Assembly: GCA_025936115.1 (NCBI GenBank)
Contig: JAICTZ010000004.1
Coordinates: 124,001-188,000, forward strand
Direction: 5' to 3'
From: Polyangiaceae bacterium
Lineage (GTDB): Bacteria; Myxococcota_A; Polyangia; Polyangiales; Polyangiaceae
DNA: 64,000 nucleotides
Position 1 is the stretch's first letter; every line of letters begins with the position of its first letter. This document shows, in pieces, positions 17,163 through 24,835 of the stretch. Made by a program: the position numbers and the translations under genes. The notes below the pieces were generated by a model. That model did not search any database and was not told the origin of the DNA. It was given only the letters and a program-made list of their open reading frames with translations.

Positions 17163-17894
17163 ATGACCTTGTCGATCCCCACGCTTCCGCCTCGCACCGG
17201 CAGGCGCTACCTGCGCGCGCCGGTGCCCATTCACTTTCCGGTGAGTGAACAAGTGCCCGAGACCGCTCGGCACTGGAAGGCGCGCACGCTGCTCGCGGAC
17301 AGCATTCAGCACGCGCTCGGCGAGTACGGGCTCGTCAGCTGTGATCAATTCTTGTATTGGGACGCGGAGAACCCGAAGCGCATGCTGGCGCCTGACGTCG
17401 CGTTTCGACTTGGCGCCGCACGCGACGTGCTCGACTGCTGGAAGACCTGGGAACGCGGCGCGCCGCACGTCGGCGTCGAGATCATCAGTGGTTCCGATGC
17501 CTCCGAGATGCGCTTCGAAGAGGAGCTCGCGCGCTATCGCCCCGCCGGAGTGCGGGAGCTCGTGCGGTACGACTGGGACGACCGCGAGCGGCCGATTCGA
17601 ATCTGGGATCGCGTGGAGGGAGACTTGGTCGAGCGCCAGCTCGCGGAACCGGAGACGTTCCGCTGCGATGTGCTCGGCTGGTATTGGTGCGAAAAAGAGG
17701 ATCCGGAGCTCGGGCTCACGTTGCGGCTCGCGCGGAACCCAGACGGCACGGACCTCGTGCTCACGCCCGTCGAAGCCGAACGTGTCGCTAAGGAGGAGGA
17801 ACGTGCCGCCAAGGATGCGGCGCTCGCCGCCAAAGACGTGGCCATGGCGCGCATCGCCGAGCTCGAAGCCGCGCTCGCTGCCAAACGCACGTAG
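17163..17894 (+). CDS. Uma2-family (DUF820) putative restriction-endonuclease-fold protein
   Basis: A 243-residue protein with the PD-(D/E)xK-type core of the Uma2 family: LAPDVAFRLG (catalytic Asp) at about 76-85 and HVGVEIISGSD (the ExK-like strand) at about 103-113, followed by RFEEELARYRPAGVRELV. This resembles the family's E-K-Y segment, but with R-Y in place of the usual K-Y. The last 45 residues are a charged heptad-like helix with repeated AKE/AKD units (VAKEEERAAKDAALAAKD), an extension seen in many family members. The family is expanded in cyanobacteria and myxobacteria, with unproven function. It appears as a lone gene; the ABC-F gene follows after a nested hairpin. Confidence 0.85.
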   Translation: MTLSIPTLPPRTGRRYLRAPVPIHFPVSEQVPETARHWKARTLLADSIQHALGEYGLVSCDQFLYWDAENPKRMLAPDVAFRLGAARDVLDCWKTWERGAPHVGVEIISGSDASEMRFEEELARYRPAGVRELVRYDWDDRERPIRIWDRVEGDLVERQLAEPETFRCDVLGWYWCEKEDPELGLTLRLARNPDGTDLVLTPVEAERVAKEEERAAKDAALAAKDVAMARIAELEAALAAKRT

Positions 17895-17962
17895 AGCGTC
17901 GAGCGCGCCGCGGAGCCCCCACGCAGGGGCCGAAAACGATTCGATCGCGGCGCTCGACGCTC
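17894..17962. repeat. Nested inverted repeat between the Uma2 and ABC-F genes
   Basis: A perfect 13-bp inverted repeat, GAGCGTCGAGCGC (17894-17906) and GCGCTCGACGCTC (17950-17962), encloses a smaller GCCCC/GGGGC hairpin (17915-17919 and 17926-17930). It starts right after the Uma2 stop codon. There is no T tract, so it is not a classical intrinsic terminator, but it could end transcription, block exonucleases or control ABC-F expression, as the right arm ends about 30 bases before that gene's start. Confidence 0.65.
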
Positions 17963-17993
17963 GGTGCTACACCGCCGCGCTTCTAGGTCCACC

Positions 17994-20057
17994 GTGCCCC
18001 TGATCGAAGTCGCAGGCCTGAAGTTCGGCTACTCGAACCAACCGTTGTTCGAGAACGTCACCTTTCGGCTCGAGCCCGGCGAGCGCGCCGCGCTCGTCGC
18101 GCCGAACGGCGCCGGCAAGAGCACATTGCTCCGCGCGCTCACCGGAGAGCTCACCCCCGACGCCGGCTCGGTCGTGATCAAGAAGGGCGCGGGCGTCGGC
18201 TACTACCGGCAGAGCCACGAAAGCACGCTCGAAGGCAGCGTGCGCGAAGCCATGCTGGCCGGCTTCGGCGATCTGCTCGCGATCCGGCGCGAGCTCAGCC
18301 GCGCGCAAACCGACGCTGCGAGCGGCGAACGTGCCGCGCTCGAGCACTTGGCCGAGCTCACCGAGCGCTACCACCACGCCGGCGCCGACGCTCTCGAGCA
18401 CCGCGTGGAAGCGATCGCGACCGACCTCGGCTTTCGCGAAGCCGACCTCGACCGTGACGTGAAGACGCTCTCGGGCGGCGAGCGGGGGCGGCTCGAGCTC
18501 GGCCTCGTGCTCGCGACGGACGCCGAGCTGCTCCTGCTCGACGAGCCGACCAACCACCTCGATCTCGACACGATTCGTTGGCTCGAGGGCTACCTCACGA
18601 ACCTGCACGCCGCGGTGCTCGTCGTGTCGCACGATCGCGCGTTCCTCGACGCTGCGTGCCCTTTCACGTTCGAGCTCGGACAGCGGACGTTTCGCACGTA
18701 TCCGCTGCCGTACAGCGCGTACCACGAAGAGCGCGCCGCCGACCTCGAGCGCGAACGCAAGCTCGCCGAAGAGCAAGCCGCGATGGTGGCGAAGACCGAA
18801 GACTTCATCCGCAAGAATATCGCCGGCCAAAAGACGAAGCAGGCGCAATCGCGCCGCAAGATGCTCGACAAGCTCGAGCGCATCGAGCGACCGGAGGACG
18901 TGTGGGCGCGCGCCGCGCGCGTGCGTTTCCGCTTCGCCGAAGCGCCCCGGAGCGGCGACATCGTGCTCGAGACGAAGGGTCTCGCGGCGGAGCGCGGCGG
19001 TCAGACGCTGTTTTCCGGCGTGGATCTATTGGTGCGGCGGGGCGACCGCGTGTGCATCGTCGGGCCGAACGGCTCCGGCAAGACGACGCTGATGAAGCTG
19101 CTCGCGGGGCGCGGCGCGGAAGGCGACCGCGGCGAGGTCAAGCGCGGCACGAACCTGCGCGACGGTTACTTCGATCAGCAGCTCGGCTCGCTCGATCCGC
19201 AGAAATCCGGCGTCGAGGAAATCCGCAGCGTGCGCGGCGATCTCAACGTAGACGGCGCGCGCGAGTACCTCGCGCGCTTCCGCTTCTACGCCGACGATCC
19301 GCTCCGCAAAGTGAGCAGCCTCTCCGGCGGCGAACGCACGCGCCTCGCGCTCGCCAAGCTCTTGCTCGAGCCGCGTAACCTCCTCTACCTCGACGAGCCG
19401 ACGAACCACCTCGACATCCCGGCGGCCGAAATCCTCGAAGAAGCGCTGGTGGGCTTCGAAGGCACGGTCGTCTTCGTGTCGCACGACCGGCGCTTTCTCG
19501 AGAACGTGAGCACGCGCACCGTGAGCTTTCGCGACGGCAAGGTGGACATCTACGAAGGCGGCTTCAAAGACTACGGGGACGCGCTCGAGCGCCAGCGTCG
19601 CGCCCGCGCGCAAGCCGAACGCCCTCGGGAGCGTGAACGCCGCGACGGCCGCGAGCGAGCTCGGGCGGAGGCCAAACCTTCCGCCAAGCCCGCGCCGAGC
19701 GCAGCCGTAGCCAAGGCGAACCCTGCGGCGGCGAAGGCCAATCCCACGGCCCCGAACGCCCCCGACAAATCCAGCTCGAGCGCGGACGCCCACCGCCAGC
19801 GCCGGGAGCAAGCTCGCGATCTCGAGCGCAAAACCAAGCAAGTCGCGCTGCTCGAGGCGCGCGTCGCCGAGCTCGAAGCCGAAGTCGCCCATTACAAGCA
19901 GCTCCTGGTAGACGCCACGGGGGGCAACTGGGAGCAGCTCCACGAATGGGCTAAAAAGGAACGTGAGCTCACGAGCGAGCTCGAGAAAGTCTTCCAGGCA
20001 TGGGTCTCACTGTCCGAAGAGGTCGGAGCGAAACGCGGCGCCGAGGGGTCGCCATGA
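17994..20057 (+). CDS. ABC-F family ATPase (Uup/YheS-like)
   Basis: A 687-residue soluble protein with two ABC domains and no membrane segment, the hallmark of ABC-F proteins that act on the ribosome. Domain 1 has Walker A APNGAGKST, signature LSGGERGRLEL and Walker B LLLLDEPTNHLDL; domain 2 has GPNGSGKTT, LSGGERTRLAL and LLYLDEPTNHLDI. Between them lies the basic helical linker (KNIAGQKTKQAQSRRKML) that contacts the P/E-site tRNA in this family. After domain 2 come a long Lys/Ala/Pro-rich stretch and a C-terminal coiled coil (LLEARVAELEAEVAHYKQLL), as in Uup. The GTG at 17994 gives the usual N-terminus VPLIEVAGLKFGY. The stop overlaps the next gene by 4 nt. Confidence 0.93.
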   Translation: MPLIEVAGLKFGYSNQPLFENVTFRLEPGERAALVAPNGAGKSTLLRALTGELTPDAGSVVIKKGAGVGYYRQSHESTLEGSVREAMLAGFGDLLAIRRELSRAQTDAASGERAALEHLAELTERYHHAGADALEHRVEAIATDLGFREADLDRDVKTLSGGERGRLELGLVLATDAELLLLDEPTNHLDLDTIRWLEGYLTNLHAAVLVVSHDRAFLDAACPFTFELGQRTFRTYPLPYSAYHEERAADLERERKLAEEQAAMVAKTEDFIRKNIAGQKTKQAQSRRKMLDKLERIERPEDVWARAARVRFRFAEAPRSGDIVLETKGLAAERGGQTLFSGVDLLVRRGDRVCIVGPNGSGKTTLMKLLAGRGAEGDRGEVKRGTNLRDGYFDQQLGSLDPQKSGVEEIRSVRGDLNVDGAREYLARFRFYADDPLRKVSSLSGGERTRLALAKLLLEPRNLLYLDEPTNHLDIPAAEILEEALVGFEGTVVFVSHDRRFLENVSTRTVSFRDGKVDIYEGGFKDYGDALERQRRARAQAERPRERERRDGRERARAEAKPSAKPAPSAAVAKANPAAAKANPTAPNAPDKSSSSADAHRQRREQARDLERKTKQVALLEARVAELEAEVAHYKQLLVDATGGNWEQLHEWAKKERELTSELEKVFQAWVSLSEEVGAKRGAEGSP

Positions 20058-20806
20058 CCCGCGCCACCCGCCTCACCGGCTTGATCTTGTCGGCATCTCT
20101 CGTGCTCGGAGGCTGCAAGCGCCACGACGACGCGAGCGGCGCGAAGCCCGCGTCCGCTGCCCCCAAAGCGAGCGCCCTCCCCTCGCTCAGCGTGAAGGCC
20201 GACACGCCGAACCTCCTCCTCACGTGGATCGACGACAAGGGCGACTTCCACGTCGTGCAGAAGCCCGCCGACGTGCCGCCCGAGGGACGTAAATCGGTGC
20301 GCATCGTGCAAGCCGACAAAGAAGCCGGCACGGGGGACCTCGTCTACGTCGCGAACCTCGACGAGACGGCGCCGGACGGTACCTATCGCCTGAAGACGTT
20401 GACGCGCGCCCAATGGGACGAGCTCGGCGCCTCACGCCGCAAAGCGCGGCTCGAAGCGCTCGCACCGAGTGCCGCTCCGCCCCCGGCGGCGAGCGTCGCT
20501 GGCGGCTCGAGCGCCAAGTCCGTTCCCGGCACCGGCAAGCTCGTGGCCATCATTTACGGGGCCAACTGGTGCAAGCCCTGTCACATGGCGGCCGACTACC
20601 TGCAGGCCCACGGCGTGACGGTGATCCACAAAGACATCGAAGAGAGCGAAGCCGCTCAAGCCGAAATGAACCAGAAGCTGGCGCGCGCCGGTCGCGGGGG
20701 CGCCTCGATCCCCGTGATCGACATCATGGGCCAGATCCTGGTCGGCTACAGCGCTTCGGCGCTCGACCAGGCGATTCGGACGGCGCAGGGCGCAAAAGCG
20801 CTCTGA
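20054..20806 (+). CDS. Thioredoxin/glutaredoxin-like lipoprotein with DUF4124-type N-terminal region
   Basis: A 250-residue lipoprotein beginning at the ATG at 20054, overlapping the ABC-F stop (ATGA). The signal ends at LVLGGC (C21). A DUF4124-like segment follows, LLTWIDDKGDFHVVQKPADV. After an Ala/Pro linker comes a thioredoxin-fold domain with the active site ANWCKPCHMAADYL (C173, C176) and the cis-Pro region ASIPVIDIMGQILVG. It should face the periplasm and act as a thiol-disulfide exchange protein. The spacing and the short fold (about 85 residues) are closer to glutaredoxin than to DsbA. Coupling to a ribosome-associated ABC-F gene is not explained. Confidence 0.85.
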   Translation: MTRATRLTGLILSASLVLGGCKRHDDASGAKPASAAPKASALPSLSVKADTPNLLLTWIDDKGDFHVVQKPADVPPEGRKSVRIVQADKEAGTGDLVYVANLDETAPDGTYRLKTLTRAQWDELGASRRKARLEALAPSAAPPPAASVAGGSSAKSVPGTGKLVAIIYGANWCKPCHMAADYLQAHGVTVIHKDIEESEAAQAEMNQKLARAGRGGASIPVIDIMGQILVGYSASALDQAIRTAQGAKAL

Positions 20807-20924
20807 ACGCGCTCAGCACGTTCCCTGCGGATCAACCGCCAGTCGCCAAGGGCGCCAAGAAGGCCCCAGCACTGCAAACTGACGTGCCAGGCGGATAGAC
20901 GATCTGCCTGCGACGGGTGGTGCC

Positions 20925-21218
20925 GTGCATTGGCCCGAAATCGTCAGCGTTTCGTTCCGAGCGCGCGGAGCGTTCGTCGCGCTCGGCCTTGTCGATCGCG
21001 GAACGTCGCGCACGGCCGAAGGCGCCTCACTCGGGCTGCGAGACGCCGTATCACGGGGCGCGAAGCCCGACTTGGGCGAAGCCTTGCGGCGCGTGGAAGG
21101 CCTTCGCGACTTCGCGGACAAGGTGGGTGCAGAGGTCGATCGAGCGCGCGCGCGGCGTGAAAATCTAGCGTTTCACCTGACCTGGAGACGCGTCCGGCGC
21201 GCGCTCGGAGTTGGCTGA
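20925..21218 (+). CDS. Small helical protein upstream of the nucleotidyltransferase (possible antitoxin partner)
   Basis: A 97-residue frame from a GTG at 20925, with an 8-nt overlap into the next gene. The predicted protein starts with a short beta-like stretch (VSVSFRARGAFVALGLV) and then is charged and helical (ALRRVEGLRDFADKVGAEV, then RARARRENLAFHL). It has no signal peptide or named motif. Small helical proteins encoded just before AbiEii/MenT-like nucleotidyltransferases often act as antitoxins or partners, which makes this a reasonable but weak call. Codon use is typical of a GC-rich genome, and other frames here are also open, so it may be spurious. Confidence 0.45.
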   Translation: MHWPEIVSVSFRARGAFVALGLVDRGTSRTAEGASLGLRDAVSRGAKPDLGEALRRVEGLRDFADKVGAEVDRARARRENLAFHLTWRRVRRALGVG

Positions 21219-21777
21219 CCGACGGCTCTCGTCCGCCGTTGGAGCGCTCGAGCGTGCTCTCTCCACGGTCGGTCGGCACATGCTCATCGGTGGCGTTGCC
21301 GTCACGGCTCGCGGCGTGCGTCGACTCACCGATGACGTCGATGCAACGCTGTGGGCAGAAGGCGTCGACGTCAAGCAATTGCTCGTGAGGCTGGCAGCCC
21401 GGGGGATCCTACCGAGGATCGGCGACGCTTTGGCGTTCGCTCGCCGCAACCAGGTGCTCTTGCTGCGACACGAGGCGTCAGGCGTCGATGTCGACCTCAG
21501 CCTGGCGTGGCTTCCGTTCGAAAGCGCGGCCCTTGACCGGGCGGACTCGCTAAAGCTCGGGCGCCGCTACGTCCGCGTTGCGAAGCCGGGTGATCTCATC
21601 GTCTACAAGGCCATCGCAGCGCGCGAGCGGGACCTTTCGGATATCGAGCGCCTACTCGAGCTCCACGGCTCGACCATCGATTTTAGCACGCCAGCTGAGG
21701 ACCACACCCTCAGCATTCGGCGGGCAGCGCCGCTGGCGCGCTCGGCGCGGACGGCGTGGGCCGCGAGCGTCGCCTGA
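21211..21777 (+). CDS. AbiEii/MenT-like nucleotidyltransferase
   Basis: A 188-residue protein starting at a TTG at 21211. The nucleotidyltransferase core is clear: MLIGGVAVTARGVRRLTDDVDATLW gives the GG motif and the paired aspartates (T-D-D-V-D) that bind metal, and GVDVDLSLAW supplies the third acidic strand. Further on, YVRVAKPGDLIVYKAIAARERDLSDIERLLE matches the C-terminal helices of the DUF6036/AbiEii group, where a conserved K and R/D contact the nucleotide. Such proteins can transfer nucleotides to tRNA or other targets as toxins. The last 22 residues lie opposite the end of the convergent mdtC gene (68-bp overlap) and may not be native. Confidence 0.75.
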   Translation: MADRRLSSAVGALERALSTVGRHMLIGGVAVTARGVRRLTDDVDATLWAEGVDVKQLLVRLAARGILPRIGDALAFARRNQVLLLRHEASGVDVDLSLAWLPFESAALDRADSLKLGRRYVRVAKPGDLIVYKAIAARERDLSDIERLLELHGSTIDFSTPAEDHTLSIRRAAPLARSARTAWAASVA

Positions 21778-24700
21778 GCCGCTCCTTCAGCCGTTCGAGC
21801 GCGAGGTACACGACCGGCGTCGTGAACAGCGTGAGGAGCTGAGAGGCGACGAGGCCGCCCGCGATCGCGATGCCGAGCGGCCGGCGGAGCTCCGAGCCGA
21901 GGCCGCTGCCGAACGCGAGCGGGAGCGCGCCGAACAGGGCCGCGCAGGTCGTCATCAGGATGGGGCGGAAGCGCAAGAGGCCCGCTTGCAACATGGCGTC
22001 CTCGGGCGCGAGCTGCTCGTTCTTCCGCGCCTCGATCGCAAAATCGATCAAGAGGATGGCGTTCTTTTTGACGATGCCGATGAGGAGCAACAAGCCGACC
22101 ATCGCGATCACGTCGAGGTCGACGTGGAAGATCAAGAGCGCGACCAGCGCGCCGACGCCTGCCGACGGCAGCGTGGAAAGGATCGTGACCGGGTGCAGGT
22201 AGCTTTCGTAGAGGATCCCGAGCACGAGGTAGACGGCGAGTAGGGCCGCGAGGATCAAATACGGCTCGTTTTTGAGCGAGGAAGTGAACGCCTGGGCCGT
22301 GCCTTGGAAATCCGCGAGGATGCTCGGCGGCATGTGAATGGCGAGCTCGGCCTTGCCGATGGCGTCGACGGCTTGGCCGAGGGACGCACCCGGCGCGAGG
22401 TTGAAGGAGATCGTGACGGAGGGAAATTGGCCGTTGTGGTTGACGGCGAGCGCCGTCATGCCCTGGCGCGTCTTGGCGATTGCACGCAGCGGCACGAGGT
22501 TGCCGTTCGCTCCGCGTACGTAAACGTCGTTCAGGGTGTCGGGCGAGCCGCGCCGCGACGGCCGCGCCTCCATCACGACGTGGTACTCGTTTTGTTCGGT
22601 GTAAGTCGTGGCGACGAAGCGCTGGCCGTACGTGTCGTAGAGGGCTTCGTCGACGGCCTGTGCCGTGACACCGAGCGCCGCCGCCGTGTCACGATCGATG
22701 TCGATGTCGAGCTCGAGACCCGCATTCTGCTGGTCGCTCACGACGTCCTTGAGCTGCGGCAGCTTGCGCATGGCGTCCGTCAGTCGCGCGGACCAGGTGC
22801 GAAGCTCCTCGAGGCTCGCGGTTTGGACGGTGTACTGGTACTGCGTGCGCGCGAGCCGCCCGCCGACGTTCACTTCTTGCCGCGATTGCATGTACGTTTG
22901 GATGCCGGCAATCTTGTTGAACTGCCCGCGCAAGCGCGCGAGCACCTGGTCGGCCGTCGATTTTCGCTGCTGGAGCGGCTTGAGCGTGATGAAGCCGCGG
23001 CCCGTATTGCCGACGCCGAAGCCGCCCGAGCCGATGAACGTCACGTAATGGCCGATGTCGCGCTCGCGGTCGAGCACCTCGTTCACTTGCTTTTGCAGGC
23101 GCTCCATCTCGGCGAAGGAAACGTCCTGCGCGGCCTCCGTCGACACGACGAGCAGCCCAGTGTCTTGCTGCGGGAATAGCCCCTTCGGCACCTTGGCCAT
23201 CAAGTAGACGTTCAGCGCGACGGTGAGGAGCGTGACGAGCAGCATCGTCGTCCGGTGCGCGAGCGCCCAGCGGAGCGCGCGCTCGTACACCGCGAGCAGC
23301 CCCGCGAAGAACCGCTCGGACTGCCGGTACAGCCAGCCGCGTTCCCGCCCAAACTCGGGCTGGAGCAGGCGCGAGCACATCATGGGCGTGAGCGTCAGGG
23401 AGATCACCGCCGAAACGGCGACGGCGATGCCGAGCGTCACGGCGAACTCGCGGAACAGTCGGCCCACGATGCCGCCCATCAAGAGCAGCGGCACGAAAAC
23501 GGCGAGGAGCGAGAGCGTGATCGAAACGATCGTGAAGCCGATTTGCTTCGCGCCCTCGAGCGCGGCGACGACCGGCCGCTGCCCGTGCTCGATGCCGCGC
23601 GCGATGTTCTCGGTGACGACGATGGCGTCGTCCACGACGAAGCCCGTCGAGATGGTGAGGGCCATCAACGATAGGTTGTCGATGCTGTAGTGCAAGAGCC
23701 ACATCACGCCGAAGGTCGTGATGAGCGAGAGCGGCATCGCGACGGTCGGCACGAGCGTCGCGCGCGCGGAGCGCAAAAAGCCGAACACGACGAGCACAAC
23801 CAGAGCCATGCTGATGCCCAGGGTGATCTCGACGTCCTCGACGGACGCTTTGATCGTGTCCGTTCGGTCGCTGTTCACTTCCAGCTGCACCGCGGGCGAA
23901 ACCGCGCTCATGAGCTCGGGCAAGAGCGCGAGCACGCGCTTGTTCGTCTCGAGCACGTTCGCGTCCGACTGCTTGCGCACGATGAGCAGCACGGCGCGCT
24001 TGCCGTCCGCCCAGCCCGCGACGCGGTTGTTCTCGACGTCGTCGTAAACGCGCGCAATATCGCCGAGCGCGGCGGTCGTGCCGCCCGGACGCGTGATGCG
24101 GATCAGGCGATAGCTCCGCGCGTCGAAGAGCTGGTCGTTGGCGCCGATGCTGGTCGCCTGGAGCTTGCCGCCGATGCTGCCCTTTGCTTGGACGGTCGTC
24201 GTGGCGGCGATGGCGCGGCGCACGTCGCTCATGGCGAGCCCCATGCCTGCGAGCGTCGGCGGATCGAGCTCGACGCGCACCGCCGGCTGCTGCCCGCCTC
24301 CCACGAACACCTCGCCCACGCCTTTGACCTGCGAAATCTTCTGCGCAATGACGTTGTTCGCGATATCGAAGACTTTGACGAGCGGAAGCGTGTCGCTCGT
24401 GAGCGAAAGGATGAGCGTCGGCGCGTCCGAAGGGTTGACCTTGCGGTACCGAGGCTTGAGCGGGAGATCGGGCGGGAGCTCGCCGCCGGCGGCCGCGATC
24501 GCCGCCTGCACGTCGCGCGCCGCGCCGTCGACGTTCCGATCGAGATCGAACTGGAGCGTGATGCTCGTGGAGCCAAGGCTGCTCGAGGACGTCATTTCGG
24601 CGAGGCCCGCGATGCGACCGAAGCGCCGCTCGAGCGGCGTCGCCACGGCCGAGGCCATGGTTTCCGGGCTCGCGCCGGGCAGCGACGCGCTCACTCGGAT

Positions 24701-24832
24701 CGTCGGAAAGTCGACGTGCGGCAGCGGCGCGACCGGCAAATGGAAGTACGCGAGCAGCCCTGCGAGCAAGAGCGCCGCCGCGAGCAGGCTCGTGGCCACC
24801 GGTCGTCGAATGAACGGGGCCGAAATGTTCAT
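21710..24832 (-). CDS. mdtC: RND multidrug efflux pump, MdtC-like
   Basis: A 1040-residue inner-membrane RND transporter driving drug export by proton antiport. It opens with MNISAPFIRRPVATSLLAAA, and the paired proton-relay aspartates are present in TM4 (D401-D402 in FVVDDAIVVTENIARG). The pattern VVTENIARGIEHG, then LLAVFVPLLLMGGIVGRL, is closer to E. coli MdtC than to MdtB. Length and twelve-helix layout fit the family. The C-terminus carries an Arg/Pro/Ala tail after the last helix. It lies three bases after mdtB, in the order A-B-C. MdtBC pumps work as B2C heterotrimers, so both subunits being present is meaningful. Confidence 0.92.
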   Translation of the reverse strand: MNISAPFIRRPVATSLLAAALLLAGLLAYFHLPVAPLPHVDFPTIRVSASLPGASPETMASAVATPLERRFGRIAGLAEMTSSSSLGSTSITLQFDLDRNVDGAARDVQAAIAAAGGELPPDLPLKPRYRKVNPSDAPTLILSLTSDTLPLVKVFDIANNVIAQKISQVKGVGEVFVGGGQQPAVRVELDPPTLAGMGLAMSDVRRAIAATTTVQAKGSIGGKLQATSIGANDQLFDARSYRLIRITRPGGTTAALGDIARVYDDVENNRVAGWADGKRAVLLIVRKQSDANVLETNKRVLALLPELMSAVSPAVQLEVNSDRTDTIKASVEDVEITLGISMALVVLVVFGFLRSARATLVPTVAMPLSLITTFGVMWLLHYSIDNLSLMALTISTGFVVDDAIVVTENIARGIEHGQRPVVAALEGAKQIGFTIVSITLSLLAVFVPLLLMGGIVGRLFREFAVTLGIAVAVSAVISLTLTPMMCSRLLQPEFGRERGWLYRQSERFFAGLLAVYERALRWALAHRTTMLLVTLLTVALNVYLMAKVPKGLFPQQDTGLLVVSTEAAQDVSFAEMERLQKQVNEVLDRERDIGHYVTFIGSGGFGVGNTGRGFITLKPLQQRKSTADQVLARLRGQFNKIAGIQTYMQSRQEVNVGGRLARTQYQYTVQTASLEELRTWSARLTDAMRKLPQLKDVVSDQQNAGLELDIDIDRDTAAALGVTAQAVDEALYDTYGQRFVATTYTEQNEYHVVMEARPSRRGSPDTLNDVYVRGANGNLVPLRAIAKTRQGMTALAVNHNGQFPSVTISFNLAPGASLGQAVDAIGKAELAIHMPPSILADFQGTAQAFTSSLKNEPYLILAALLAVYLVLGILYESYLHPVTILSTLPSAGVGALVALLIFHVDLDVIAMVGLLLLIGIVKKNAILLIDFAIEARKNEQLAPEDAMLQAGLLRFRPILMTTCAALFGALPLAFGSGLGSELRRPLGIAIAGGLVASQLLTLFTTPVVYLALERLKERLRRRSRPTPSAPSAPAALPAEC

Positions 24833-24835
24833 GGC

